Notes: generated by a model from the letters alone, not told the origin. Counted from the first letter of the stretch, positions 8,289 to 17,877 are shown. The stretch: DNA of 64,000 bases from CAVVXN01 sp963772585 (GCA_963772585.1 CAVYXV010000009.1:310001-374000), one strand, 5' to 3'. Program-made: numbers and translations.

Positions 8289-9395
8289 ATGCGCATCCTC
8301 TGTGCCCTGTCCGGCGGCGTCGACAGCGCCGTGGCTGCGGCCCGCCTCCAGGGGGACGGGGCCGAGGTGGTCGCCGTGCACTTGCGAACGGGGGTCGAGG
8401 CCGCCGGAGCGGCGGCGGGGGGCGGGCGCTCCTGCTGCGGCGCGGACGACGCGCGTGATGCCCGGCGCGTGGCCGGCGTCCTCGGCGTGCCGTTCTACGT
8501 GGTGGACGTCGCCGCGGCGTTCGGGCGCATCCTCGACGACTTCGTCGCGAGCTACGCCGCCGGCCGGACGCCGAATCCCTGCATCCTCTGCAACCGGGAC
8601 GTGAAGTTCGGCCGCCTGCTCGACCTGGCCGGCGACCTGGGTTGCGCGGCCGTCGCGACGGGACACTACGCCCGGTGCGCGGCCGGGCCCGATGGTCGGT
8701 GGCGGCTCCTCCGCGCGCGGGATGTCGCCAAGGACCAGAGCTACGTCCTGCATTCCCTCGCCCAGCACCAGCTCGCGCGCGCCCGCTTTCCGCTCGGGGA
8801 CGTGCGCTCGAAGGAGGACGTGCGGCGCGAGGCCGGGGCGTTGGGCCTGGAGGTCGCGGGAAAGCCCGACAGCCAGGACCTCTGCTTCCTGCCAGGGGGC
8901 GATCCCCGAAGCCTGCTGGCGGAGCGGGCGCCGGAGGCGCTCGCGCCGGGTGACGTGTTCGACCGCGAGACCGGTCGCGTGGTGGGCCGCCACGAAGGCG
9001 CGGCGGCCTACACGCTGGGGCAGCGAAAGGGCCTCCCTCCGGTCGGCCGGCCGCGCTACGTGGCGGCGATCGACGTGGCCTTAGGCCGGCTGGAGGTCGC
9101 TTCGCGGGAGGGCGTCACGAGGAAGACGGTGCGCGCCCGCGGCCTGAACTGGATCGAGATCGCCCCGCCCGCGCCCGGATACCGGGCCCGGGTCGCGGCT
9201 CGCGTACGCCACGCCTCGACGCCCCGGGGCGGGACGCTCGCCGTGGAGGGCGACGCGAGCGAGGTGTGCGTCTGCTTCGACGAGCCCGTCTTCGCGCCGG
9301 CCCCGGGGCAGGCGCTCGTCGCCTACGTGGGCGAGGCGGTCCTCTGCGGAGGCACGATCGCCGCGGAGCCCGCCGCGACCACGAAGGCCCCGTAG
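8289..9395 (+). CDS. mnmA: tRNA 2-thiouridylase MnmA
   Basis: A 368-aa ATP pyrophosphatase that adds sulfur to uridine-34 of tRNA for Lys, Glu and Gln. The PP-loop ALSGGVDSAV is at residues 6-15. The first catalytic cysteine is in TPNPCILCNRDVKFG (C98) and the second in KPDSQDLCFLPGG (about C199). The C-terminal AYTLGQRKGL block is intact. ATG 8289 is preceded by GAAAGG. Divergent from yajC. GGGRSCCGADD near residue 45 replaces the family's usual SCC..DDA.DA motif with no loss. Confidence 0.96.
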   Translation: MRILCALSGGVDSAVAAARLQGDGAEVVAVHLRTGVEAAGAAAGGGRSCCGADDARDARRVAGVLGVPFYVVDVAAAFGRILDDFVASYAAGRTPNPCILCNRDVKFGRLLDLAGDLGCAAVATGHYARCAAGPDGRWRLLRARDVAKDQSYVLHSLAQHQLARARFPLGDVRSKEDVRREAGALGLEVAGKPDSQDLCFLPGGDPRSLLAERAPEALAPGDVFDRETGRVVGRHEGAAAYTLGQRKGLPPVGRPRYVAAIDVALGRLEVASREGVTRKTVRARGLNWIEIAPPAPGYRARVAARVRHASTPRGGTLAVEGDASEVCVCFDEPVFAPAPGQALVAYVGEAVLCGGTIAAEPAATTKAP

Positions 9396-9549
9396 CGAGC
9401 CATCCCCGCGAACGAGCACGCGCCGAGGCCGCACGGACCGGTGCCGCACGAGCCCGACCCCGGACCCATGCCGCGACCGGCCTGCTCCAGGGCCGGCCGC
9501 CAACGCCGGCCTCCGAAGCGGACGAGGCGCCGAGGGCGCCTCCGTCGCT

Positions 9550-9822
9550 TCAGTCCAAGCGGTCCTTCAGGGCCTTGCCCGCGCGGAAGGCGACGCCCAC
9601 GGAGGCGGGGATGTGCATCGGCTCCTTCGTCTGGGGGTTGCGCCCCATCCGCGCCTTGCGCCGCGAGATCCGGAAGGTGCCGAAGCCGAGGATGGCCACG
9701 TCGCCGTCGGCGACCAGCCCTTCGGCCACCGTTTCGGTGAACGCGCCGAGTGCGCGCTCCGCCTCGGCCTTGCTCGATCCCAGATGACGCGCCATGGCGT
9801 CGATGACTTCAGCCTTGTTCAT
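9550..9822 (-). CDS. hup: HU/IHF-family DNA-binding protein
   Basis: A 90-aa histone-like protein of the HU family that bends DNA and compacts the nucleoid. It has MNKAEVIDAMA at the start, the GFGTFRISRRKARMGRNPQT hallmark and the AFRAGKALKDRL end. Standard length. GGGAG lies upstream of ATG 9822. A promoter with TTGCGA and TAGGAT spaced 16 nt lies at 9862-9890. The 154-nt gap to mnmA holds no other gene. Confidence 0.95.
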   Translation of the reverse strand: MNKAEVIDAMARHLGSSKAEAERALGAFTETVAEGLVADGDVAILGFGTFRISRRKARMGRNPQTKEPMHIPASVGVAFRAGKALKDRLD

Positions 9823-9861
9823 GGCAACTCCCGCCGGACGTTCAGGCCCTCCGCGGGCCGA

Positions 9862-9890
9862 ATCCTAGCCAAACCCCCGAGGGTCGCAAA
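9862..9890 (-). promoter_or_regulatory. Sigma70-type promoter of the HU gene
   Basis: On the minus strand TTGCGA (9884-9889) and TAGGAT (9862-9867) are 16 nt apart; read as TTTGCG the spacer is 17 nt. The leader to ATG 9822 is about 35 nt. It lies back-to-back with the -10 element of the next gene, so the two start from one 40-bp region. Confidence 0.5.
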
Positions 9891-9893
9891 GCG

Positions 9894-9899
9894 TACACT
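9894..9899 (+). promoter_or_regulatory. -10-like element of the VWA operon (leaderless type)
   Basis: TACACT preceded by G, ending 7 nt before ATG 9907. The next base upstream of this region is the -35 end of the HU promoter on the other strand. Confidence 0.4.
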
Positions 9900-9906
9900 C
9901 GCCGGC

Positions 9907-12232
9907 ATGAACACCCGCGCCGGGATCTTCAGGGCCTTGGTGGTCATGGCTGCCGCCGTGGGCGTGGTGAATCCGAGGCTACCGTCGCTGGGACCGCCGC
10001 CCCCTCCCGTTCTCGTGGTGGACGTGTCCGCGAGCGTGTCGGGCGGGGCTTTCGGCCCCCCTGCGTGGGACTGGGACGCCGTCGCGCTGCCCTGGTACGC
10101 CGTGGCCGACGGCGTCGTCGCCCGGGACGCCCGGGGCGGCGCTCCGGGCCTGGGACGGGACGCGACCCGGCTCGGCGCCGGGCTCGCCGAGGTGGTCCAA
10201 CGGCACCCGGGGCGGGTCGTCTGGCTGGTCACCGACGGGCGCGCCACGGACCAGGGAGCCGAGGATGCGGCCCGGCGCCTGCGCGCGTCCGGCGGTCGTC
10301 TCGACGTCTCGCCACCGGATCCGGCTCCCGCCGACGTCGCCCTCGTCCTGGCGCGGGCTCGCCGCCGGGCCGCGGGCGGCGCCGTCGTCCACGTGCGGCT
10401 CGGCGCGAGCACGGGCGGCGAAGGGCGCGTGGCCCTGTCGAGGGACGGCCGGTCGATCGTGCAGCGCGACGTCCGGGTCGAGAGCGGTGCCTACGAGGAC
10501 ATCGACCTGGAGGACGCCGACGCGCCGGCCGGCCCCCTGGCCTACCGGGTGCGCTGGACGCCGGCGCCGGGCACGCCCGACGATCAGCCCGGGAACGACG
10601 AACTGGCGCTCGGACTGCGTCCGGAGCGGTCGGCGGTGCTCGTCTGGGGCGACCTGCCGCCGGGGGCCTGGTCGGGGCCCGACGTGCCGTTCCGCCTCCG
10701 GCGGATGCCCTCCTTCGAGCCGGGGGCCCTGGAGGCCGCCGATCTCGTGGTGTTGAGCGACCTCTCCTGGCCGGCGGTCGGCGCGGCGCACGCGGAGGAC
10801 GTCCTCCGGTTCGCGGCGGGCGGCGGACACGTGCTGCTGCTCGGCGGGCCGCACGCCTGGCGGGCGGGAGGCTGGGGGGGACACTGCTGGAGGACGAGCT
10901 CTCGCCGCTCCTCTCGCCGACGCCGGACGGGACCGACCTCGCCATCGTCTTCGCCCTCGACCACAGCGGCAGCACCGCCGACGGGGCCCTCGCGCCGCTC
11001 ACCCATGCGGTGGCGGAAGCGCTGGGGACCCTCCAGCCGGGCGAGCGGATGGCGGTGCTCCCGTTCGCCGCCGCACCGGCGCCGGCGCTGCTGGCCCCGG
11101 GATGGGTGGCGGGGGGAGAGAACGCGAAGCGGGACGCGCTCGTCCGCGCCGTGGGGGCGCTGGAGGCCGGAGGGTCCACGGATCTCGTCGCCGCGCTCGC
11201 TGCGGCCGGACGGCACGTGGCGACGGCTCCGGCCCGCCGGCGGCGGGTCCTGCTGCTGACGGACGGCGACCCGGATCGCGAGCCGGACCCCGTGGCCCTC
11301 GGCCGGCTCGCGCGCGGGCTCGAAGCCCAGGGGGTGCGGTTCCGGGCGGTCGTCTCCGGAAGCGCCGCCCTGGCCAAACGGCTGTCCGACGGCCTCGGTG
11401 CAAAACCAGGGGAGGTCGTGGAGCTGCCCGACGCGGGGCGCATCCCCAGGGCCCTGCTGCGCGTGCTGGCCGAGGCGCGGAGCCGAGGCGAGCGGCTGGG
11501 TCCCCCCGCGTCGATCACGTGGGTGGGGGGGGCGCCGGGGCCGCTGGCCGGGCTCGCACCCGCGTGGGTGCACGCCGTGGACGCGGCCCCCTCCGCCCAG
11601 GTCCTCGCGGTGGCGGCCTGGGCCGACGGGCAGACGGCCCGGCCCTTCGCCGCCCGCCGTGATGTCGGGGCCGGGGCGGTCTTCGCGCTCGCCTGGGGGC
11701 CGGCCGCGGAACCGACGCGCCGGGAGGCGTCGGCGTCCCTCGCCCGCCTCGTGCCGTGGATCAGCGATCTGGCCGGGTCGGCCGACCGCGGGCTCTTCGC
11801 GCGGATCCAAGGGGACCAGTTGGTGGTGGAGATCCCGGAGGCACGGGCCGCGGGCCGGGTTCGGGTGGACGCGCTCGGGCAGACGGCCTGGCTGGTCGAG
11901 GAGGCCCCGGGCCGGTTCCGGGGACCGCTCCCGTGCGAGTGCCGGCGCGGCGTGCGCGTGCGGGTCTCGGCCGATCCACCCCGGTGGCGCGCGGTGGACC
12001 TGCCCGCCCTCGCCGCTGCGGAGCTCCGCGGCGCGGGCGTGGACGTCACCGCGCTCGACGCGCTCGCCCGGGCCGGGGGGGGCGCGTGCTCGCCGCGGGC
12101 GAGGCCCCGGCCCGCTTGCCGGCGCCCTCCGGCCCGCCGTTGGGGCCGGCCTTCCTCGTGCTGGCCGTCGTCGTGCTGGTCCTGGAACGCGCGCGAGCGG
12201 GGCGGCGGCCGGCGGCGCGGAGCGCGACGTGA
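9907..12232 (+). CDS. VWA-domain membrane protein, interrupted by two frameshifts
   Basis: Reads as one ~775-aa protein only if one G is restored in each of two G runs: 10874-10880 (7 G) and 12075-12082 (8 G). The first part has an N-terminal hydrophobic segment and a VLVVDVSASVSGG metal-site-like motif. The middle has a second VWA domain with FALDHSGSTADGALAPL and LLLTDGDPDREPDP. The end has a glutamine-amidotransferase-like or beta-rich region, then a membrane helix (PAFLVLAVVVLVLE) just before the stop. This resembles BatA/B-type or large DUF-type VWA proteins with a C-terminal helix. It starts at ATG 9907. Three lipoprotein genes follow in the same direction. Either two base-calling errors or a decaying gene. 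Confidence 0.75.
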
Positions 12233-12309
12233 CGCGGGTCGGCCCGGACCAGGCAGGCCTCTCGCCGCGGGCATTCCGACCGATCCAGGGAGCGGGAGGA
12301 GAACGAACG

Positions 12310-12951
12310 GTGCGAACCAGACGGTGGCGGGTGGCGGGATGGATCGGGGGCGGCCTCTGCGTCGCCGTCGCGCTGCTGGCGGGCTGCCGGAGCGCGGGGC
12401 ACCGCGTCGCGCCCCCTGCCCCGGACACGGTGGATGCCGGGGAGGGCAACCGGGCCTACTACGCGGGGACGCCCGCCATGCGGGGGGCGCTGGACGGGCT
12501 GATCGCCCACCTGCCGGACACCGAGGGCGAGGCCCGGATGGCCCTCGGACGACGGATCGTCGCCTACGGGGAGCCGGCGATTCCCGCGTTGGTGAGAGCG
12601 CTCGACTCGCCCGATGCGGAGGCGCGCGGCGCAGCCGCGTGGCTCCTCGGCTTCCTGCACGATCCGCGGAGCGCGGATCCGCTGGGCCGCCACCTCCAGG
12701 ACGCCGCGCCGCTGGTCCGCTACGAGGCGGCCGCATCGCTCCTGAAGCTGGGCGACGACCGCGGGACCGCCACGATCGTCGCCGGCCTGGAGGACCCGGA
12801 TCCCCTGATCCGCGCGAAGTGCATCATCCTGCTCGAGGAGGTGACGGGACGCGACCTCGGCTACCGCCCGGACCTCGCCCCCGACGAGCGCGCCGCCGCC
12901 GTCGCGCGGTGGCGGGCGTGGGCCGCCTCGCGGGCCGGGGCGCACGAGTGA
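12310..12951 (+). CDS. HEAT-repeat lipoprotein
   Basis: A 213-aa protein with a lipoprotein signal (VRTRRWRVAGWIGGGLCVAV, lipobox LLAGC, Cys about 26). Residues 75-175 carry three or four HEAT-like helical pairs (EPAIPALVRALDSPDAEARGAA, SADPLGRHLQDAAPLVRYEAA, TATIVAGLEDPDPLIRAK). Such repeats are protein-binding scaffolds. GTG 12310 is chosen for the GGAGGAG about 9 nt upstream. It ends with a GTGA overlap into the next gene. Likely periplasm-facing and working with the VWA protein upstream. Confidence 0.8.
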   Translation: MRTRRWRVAGWIGGGLCVAVALLAGCRSAGHRVAPPAPDTVDAGEGNRAYYAGTPAMRGALDGLIAHLPDTEGEARMALGRRIVAYGEPAIPALVRALDSPDAEARGAAAWLLGFLHDPRSADPLGRHLQDAAPLVRYEAAASLLKLGDDRGTATIVAGLEDPDPLIRAKCIILLEEVTGRDLGYRPDLAPDERAAAVARWRAWAASRAGAHE

Positions 12952-14225
12952 GCGGCCGCGCCCTCCCTCTCCGCGGGCGGTTCTGGGCCGCGCTCGGTGC
13001 GGCGCTGGCGGCGGCGCTCGCGGCGGCGCTCGCGGGATGCGCCGAGGGCACGTCGCTGCGGCCCGTGGGCGATGCCCCGCGGGTGCCTTCGTCGGCGCCG
13101 CAGGCGCCGGCCGCTCCCCGTCCCGTGAGGGTGCCGCCTCCGGACAGCGTGGAGGCAGGCGACCTCTATCGGCGGGAAGGACGGTCCGAGGAGGCGCTGG
13201 ACGCCTACCGGGCGGCGCGCGAGAAGCGCCCCGCCTCGCCCCGGGCACACCTGCGCATCGTCTCCCTGCTCCTCGCGCTCGGGCGACGGAGCCTGGCCGC
13301 CGAGGAGTACGCGGCCCGGGCTGCGCGTCCGGACGCCACCGTGGCCGATCGGACGATGGCGCGGCGGCTGGAGACGGACGGGTCCTCGTCGGCGCTCCGC
13401 GGCGTCTACGCCGCGGCCCAGCGCGTGGACCCCGGCGATCCGTGGTGGTGGCTGGCCACCGCCGAGGTCGAGATCGCGGAGGCGGACGCCTGGGGACGGC
13501 GAGCCTCGGAGGCGGCGGATCGCGGGGACGGGAAGGCCCGGCGCCACGCCCGCCGCCAGGTGCAGGGTGCCTTGGCGCGCGCCGGCGAGGCGGTGGAGGA
13601 TGCGTCGCGGCGGGGGCCGGGCTGGCCGGCGGTGGATCTCTACCGCGGGCTCCTCCGGGCCGTCGAGGGCGATCTGCTGGAGGGCGAGGCCGAGAAGCAG
13701 GCCGCGTACGGGGCGGCCGAGGCGGCCTTCGCGCGGGCGACGCGCCGGGAGCCCTCGATGGTGGAGGCGTGGGAGGGGCTCGGGGACGTCCGGCTCCGGG
13801 CGGGGGACCTCGCGGGCAGCCTCGTCGCGTGGCTGGAGGCCGCGCGCCTCGCGCCACGGGATCCGACCCTGCGGATCGCGCTGGGGGGCGTGTTGCAACG
13901 GATCGGACGGTTCGACGATGCCGCCGAGCAGTACGTCGAGGCGACGGTCCTCCGCCCGAACGACGGGGCCGCCTGGGTCCACCTCGGCGACGCGCGAGCC
14001 GACGCCGAGCGGTGGCCCCAGGCCCTGGCCGCGTACGACGAGGCCCTTCGTCGCGGCGGGGCGGCGGCCGAGGCGCACTACAAGCGCGGCCTGATCCTGG
14101 AGCACGTCGGGCGCTACGGCGAGGCGATCGAGAGCTACCGGCGCGCGATCGCGCGCGGCGGCGAGCGGTCGGCGGCGGCTCGCCGCCGCATGGAGCGGTT
14201 GCTTCGGTCGGAGCGGGCGCCGTGA
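12948..14225 (+). CDS. TPR-repeat lipoprotein
   Basis: A 425-aa protein starting at GTG 12948, which overlaps the previous stop (GTGA). The signal peptide is alanine-rich (ALGAALAAALAAALAGC) and ends in a lipobox with LAGC. Two blocks of tetratricopeptide-like repeats follow: EAGDLYRREGRSEEALDAYRAA near the start, then EAWEGLGDVRLRAGDLAGSL, IALGGVLQRIGRFDDAAEQY, WVHLGDARADAERWPQAL and HYKRGLILEHVGRYGEAIE toward the end. TPR proteins assemble complexes. Its stop overlaps the next start. Confidence 0.82.
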   Translation: MSGRALPLRGRFWAALGAALAAALAAALAGCAEGTSLRPVGDAPRVPSSAPQAPAAPRPVRVPPPDSVEAGDLYRREGRSEEALDAYRAAREKRPASPRAHLRIVSLLLALGRRSLAAEEYAARAARPDATVADRTMARRLETDGSSSALRGVYAAAQRVDPGDPWWWLATAEVEIAEADAWGRRASEAADRGDGKARRHARRQVQGALARAGEAVEDASRRGPGWPAVDLYRGLLRAVEGDLLEGEAEKQAAYGAAEAAFARATRREPSMVEAWEGLGDVRLRAGDLAGSLVAWLEAARLAPRDPTLRIALGGVLQRIGRFDDAAEQYVEATVLRPNDGAAWVHLGDARADAERWPQALAAYDEALRRGGAAAEAHYKRGLILEHVGRYGEAIESYRRAIARGGERSAAARRRMERLLRSERAP

Positions 14226-14710
14226 GGGGCGGGGCGACGGCCCTCGCCTGCCTCCTCGCGTTGGGAGCCTGCGGCCGTACGGAGCAGGCGGCGAGGACGC
14301 CCGAGGCCCTGGCGCGACAGGCGGAGCGGCTCGCCGGGGACGGTCGCGACGTCGAGGCCGCCGACCTCTACCGCCGCGCCTTCGCCCTGCTCGACCCGCG
14401 GCCGGAGGAGGCCGCGGCCCGGAGCGCGCTGGCGTTGGCGCGGGCGCAGAGCCTCGCCGCGAGCGGCCGGCCGCTCGACGCGCTTGCGTGGCTCCGGTGG
14501 TCCGAGCGCCTCGACCCCACGCGGCGAAGGGTGTTCTACGAGCGCGCGCGGATCCTCGATGGCACCTCCCCGGCCACCGTCGATCCGGAGGGGGCGGCCG
14601 AGGCGTACCGGCGGTACCTGGACGCGTACGAGGCCGCGGGTTCGCCGGCCGCTGAACAGCCCTCGGCGGCGTTCGCGCGCATGCGCCTCCGCGCCCTGGA
14701 GGACCGGTAG
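14222..14710 (+). CDS. Small TPR-like lipoprotein
   Basis: A 162-aa protein with a short lipoprotein signal (TALACLLALGAC, lipobox LGAC, Cys about 17). It starts at GTG 14222, overlapping the upstream TPR gene's stop (GTGA). The rest is helical with TPR character (AERLAGDGRDVEAADLYRRAFALL, ALARAQSLAASGRPLDALAWLRWSE). Last gene of the four-gene cluster that begins at 9907. Function not recognised. Confidence 0.75.
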   Translation: MRGGATALACLLALGACGRTEQAARTPEALARQAERLAGDGRDVEAADLYRRAFALLDPRPEEAAARSALALARAQSLAASGRPLDALAWLRWSERLDPTRRRVFYERARILDGTSPATVDPEGAAEAYRRYLDAYEAAGSPAAEQPSAAFARMRLRALEDR

Positions 14711-14719
14711 CCGGCCCTC

Positions 14720-17347
14720 CTACTCGGCCAGGATGGTCGCGCCCTGGTGGACGTCCCCTTGCGCGATCGTCCACCCCTTCACGACGAGCCCCGCGCGGTC
14801 CACGTCCTCGGGGACCCGGAAATGCACGCGGGCGTGCCCCTTTGCGAGCGTCGCGTCCTGGGCCGCGATCCCGAGATCGTTCACGCGATCGTGGTTTTCG
14901 CGGATCGTGGCGAACGAGGAGGGATCCGTCGGATCCGCGACGGGCTTCGGCTCGTGGATGGGGCGGTTGCGCGGCGACTCGACCGACACGTGGAGCACCG
15001 TGCCGTCGGGAAGAGGCGCGGCGAGGTCCGCCACGAGGGCGCCGTCCTCCGTCCAGGCCGCTTCGACGGTCACGTCGTTTCGGGGGAAGGCCACGGAGGT
15101 CGCCGGGTCGCCGAGGAGCTCGTACATCCACGACGCCTCCAGGTTCAGTCGGTCCGCATCGGCGCCGTGGGAGAGCAGGTTCGCCGCCAGGCGGACGAGC
15201 TGGTCCATGCCGGCCGGTTCCTTCTCGGGAGCGAGGACGGCGCGGTGGGCGCGGTCGATGATTTCTCCGAGGCGCCAGCGGCCCTCGTCCTCGGCCATCG
15301 TGCGGGCCAGCGCCTGGCCGAGCATCGCGTTCGCCGCCGGGTGGCAGATCCGCGTCGCGCCCCAGTAGGCGATCGGCCCCGCGGGATCGGCGAGAAGGCG
15401 TTCGCCGATGCCCTCCTGGCCGGGCATGTCGAAGATGGCCGTGGTACACGCGAACACGAAGACCGCCGGCGGCGTGTGCCGGCACGCCACGTCGGGAATG
15501 TCCTCTACGCCGAGGATGCGGTAGCGGTGGCCGGCGACGCGCAGGCTGTCGAAGCCCTCCGCGTAGCCGTGGCCGACGTACGTGTAGAAGAGGCAGCCGT
15601 CGTTGAATCCCTCGATGACCTTCTCGTTCAACTGCGGCGGCGGCCAGAGGCGGGCCGAGCTCGGGCTGGCGAACGTCACTTCGATGTCGTAGGCGGCCGG
15701 AACGTCGTTCGTGACGACCGTCTGGAACTGACGTTCGAGGAGGCCGTCGATGAACGGGCCGAATCGGCCCTCGCTCGTGATGAAGCGCATCCGTCGGCGC
15801 GACGGGTCCGCGGGGGGCGAGGTCTCGTAGGGGATCAAGCGGTCCACCCACGCGTCCATGGACGCCGCGTCGTCGAAGGGCAGGCGGCCGATGGCGGGTC
15901 CGCTGGCCGGTGGTCCGCCGGCCGGCGCCACGTACAGGCGGTCCGCCGCGGTGGCCCCGTTGTAGAGCGTGCGCGCCATCGGCGAGGGGATCACGACCTC
16001 CGGGCGCATGTCGGTACGGTCGAGCGTGGCGTCGCCGGCGAGCGCGACGTACCGCAGGGGCGGGGACCGGTGCCCGCGGTCGGCGAGGAAGGCGGCGATT
16101 GCGTCGAGGTCGGGCTCACCGCCGCCGTAGTGCGCGTAGACATCGGTTACGGGCACGACGGCCGAGGGCGTGCCGGTCCGGGTGCGGTGCGCGGCGAGGC
16201 GGCGGGCCGGCTCGAGAAGGGACGGCACCGCGAGGATCAGGTGGATCGCGTCCCCGGCGGTTTCGAGCGGCGGCGGCGCTTCGCGGGCGGGCGTCGCCTC
16301 GACGGGCCGCGCGCCGACCTGGGCGAAGAGCCGCGTGCCCGCGGGCACGGCGAGCGCCGGGAGGACGAGGCGGTCGCCCCGGCGCACCGCGGCGGGTACC
16401 GGGAGTTCTCGGCCCCCGGGTTCCACGAGGGCGAGGTGGACATCTCCCGCGCCGTGGACCTCCAGCGCGAACGGGCGGCCCACGGGGGCGGCGAAGACCC
16501 TCACGCGGTCGTCGATCCGCGCCGCGACCGGCCCCTGCAGCGTGATCCGGTCGACCCAGAGCGTCCCCCGGCCGTGGGAGACGTCCTGCGGGACGGCCGG
16601 GGGCAGCGGCGGCGAGACATCGTCGAGGCGGAGGGCGGCGCTTCGGGAGGGCACCTGGTTCGCGGGGACGGCCCACGCGAGCGTTGCGCCGCCGGCGGCG
16701 GCCTCGACGCGAGCGACGCCGAGGTCCTTGCCGCCCCACGTGGCGCGGAGCGCGACCTCGCCCACGTGGGTGCTCCAGAGGTCCACGCCCAGCACCTGGT
16801 CTTCGCCGGCGGCCGCGCCGGCGGGGTCGATGTTGGCGTCCAGGCCCCGCCCGGGAAGGATCGAACCGTAGAACCAGGTCGGTGCCACGGCGGGCGCGTA
16901 GACGGCGGGGCGTGCTCCGGCGAGCGCGCCGAAGACGGTGTCGCGATCGACGACCCGGGTCGCCTCCAGCGGTGTCGCCGGCGGCGCGGTCCCCTCCGCG
17001 TCCCCCGCGTCGGGCGGCGGCGGCGCGGCCGGCACATCGGTCGCGCGCACCTCGTAGACGGCCCACGCGGAGGTCGGGCGGGCGACATCGTGGGCGAGGA
17101 AGACGAGTCCGTCCCGCCGGGAGCCCCGCGCGAGGACGGCGTGACCGCGACGGGTCACGGAGAGGCCCTGCCCCGGCGGAAGGGCCGTGAGGGTGTCGGG
17201 CGACACGGCCACGAACCCCTCTTCGCGAACGGCGACGCGGAGCAACTCGGCCGCGTCCCCGGCCCGGACGTCGGGACCCGGCGCAGCCACGAGGAGGAGG
17301 AGGAGGAGGGGGAGGAGGGGGACGCCCGAGCGCAGGATGGCACGCAT
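14720..17347 (-). CDS. Secreted gingipain-like cysteine peptidase (peptidase C25 family)
   Basis: An 875-aa protein with a signal peptide (RSGVPLLPLLLLLLVAAPG). The C-terminal half carries the C25 (clan CD) catalytic layout: TDVYAHYGGGEPDLDAIAAF, then the histidine in FYTYVGHGYAEGF (H593) and, 41 residues on, the cysteine in VFVFACTTAIFD (C634). EPAGMDQLVRLAANLLSHG and YELLGDPATSVAF follow, matching the family end. The N-terminal half is beta-rich and may be a propeptide or binding domain. C25 enzymes cleave proteins outside the cell. ATG 17347 follows a -10-like element by 8 nt. Its 3' end abuts the lipoprotein cluster, converging with it. Confidence 0.85.
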   Translation of the reverse strand: MRAILRSGVPLLPLLLLLLVAAPGPDVRAGDAAELLRVAVREEGFVAVSPDTLTALPPGQGLSVTRRGHAVLARGSRRDGLVFLAHDVARPTSAWAVYEVRATDVPAAPPPPDAGDAEGTAPPATPLEATRVVDRDTVFGALAGARPAVYAPAVAPTWFYGSILPGRGLDANIDPAGAAAGEDQVLGVDLWSTHVGEVALRATWGGKDLGVARVEAAAGGATLAWAVPANQVPSRSAALRLDDVSPPLPPAVPQDVSHGRGTLWVDRITLQGPVAARIDDRVRVFAAPVGRPFALEVHGAGDVHLALVEPGGRELPVPAAVRRGDRLVLPALAVPAGTRLFAQVGARPVEATPAREAPPPLETAGDAIHLILAVPSLLEPARRLAAHRTRTGTPSAVVPVTDVYAHYGGGEPDLDAIAAFLADRGHRSPPLRYVALAGDATLDRTDMRPEVVIPSPMARTLYNGATAADRLYVAPAGGPPASGPAIGRLPFDDAASMDAWVDRLIPYETSPPADPSRRRMRFITSEGRFGPFIDGLLERQFQTVVTNDVPAAYDIEVTFASPSSARLWPPPQLNEKVIEGFNDGCLFYTYVGHGYAEGFDSLRVAGHRYRILGVEDIPDVACRHTPPAVFVFACTTAIFDMPGQEGIGERLLADPAGPIAYWGATRICHPAANAMLGQALARTMAEDEGRWRLGEIIDRAHRAVLAPEKEPAGMDQLVRLAANLLSHGADADRLNLEASWMYELLGDPATSVAFPRNDVTVEAAWTEDGALVADLAAPLPDGTVLHVSVESPRNRPIHEPKPVADPTDPSSFATIRENHDRVNDLGIAAQDATLAKGHARVHFRVPEDVDRAGLVVKGWTIAQGDVHQGATILAE

Positions 17348-17355
17348 GGGGCACA

Positions 17356-17361
17356 ATCCTA
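17356..17361 (-). promoter_or_regulatory. -10-like element of the C25 peptidase gene (leaderless type)
   Basis: TAGGAT on the minus strand, preceded by G and ending 8 nt before ATG 17347. A TAGGAT also occurs on the plus strand at 17370-17375, facing the next gene with a leader of about 40 nt. Confidence 0.4.
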
Positions 17362-17416
17362 CGCGGGGTAGGATGCCCCGCGCCCGGTCCGCCACGGACC
17401 GGGCTGGGAGGCCCCG

Positions 17417-17866
17417 ATGACGCGTCCGAACGCGACGTTCGAGCTGCGGATGATCGTCGTCTATCTGGTCCGGCTCATCCTTCTCGCCCTGGCGGGCTGG
17501 TTCGTCCTGGCCCCCGCGTCGCTCCCCGGGGCGCACCCGATCACGCGCGGCGGCCTCGCCGCGTCGCTGCTGGTGCTCTCCATCCTGATTGGGGAGGTGG
17601 ACCGGCTCCGCACGCAGTTCGACGCCCTCCTCCGTGCGCTCCGACAGGCCACCGGCAAGGCGGCGGGCACGGCCGGGGGGGAGGAGGCGGTCCCCATCCT
17701 GATCCGCGCGCTGGGCAGCCGGGACGCCGAGGTGCGCGAGAAGGCGCATCGGAACCTGGTGCGGCTGACCGGTCGGAAGGACCTCCCTCCTCGTCGGGAG
17801 GCGTGGGAGCAATGGTGGTCGTCGCGTTCGACGGGCGGGGAGGAGGAGGCAGACCATCCCTCCTAG
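17417..17866 (+). CDS. Small membrane protein with a HEAT-like repeat (149 aa)
   Basis: Two N-terminal membrane helices (MIVVYLVRLILLALAGWFVLA and GGLAASLLVLSILI) are followed by a cytosolic helical region. That region carries one HEAT-like unit, EEAVPILIRALGSRDAEVREKAHRNLVRLTG, and ends in WEQWWSSR. ATG 17417 is preceded by GGGAGG. I do not recognise a family. It is divergent from the C25 peptidase gene. Confidence 0.72.
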   Translation: MTRPNATFELRMIVVYLVRLILLALAGWFVLAPASLPGAHPITRGGLAASLLVLSILIGEVDRLRTQFDALLRALRQATGKAAGTAGGEEAVPILIRALGSRDAEVREKAHRNLVRLTGRKDLPPRREAWEQWWSSRSTGGEEEADHPS

Positions 17867-17877
17867 CCCGCGCTCCG

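Noticed and set aside
5549..8458. A 969-codon open frame antisense to secDF and yajC
   Set aside because: It lies opposite well-conserved genes, is built from repetitive E/R/H/D-rich sequence and has no domain. At this GC content such antisense frames are expected.
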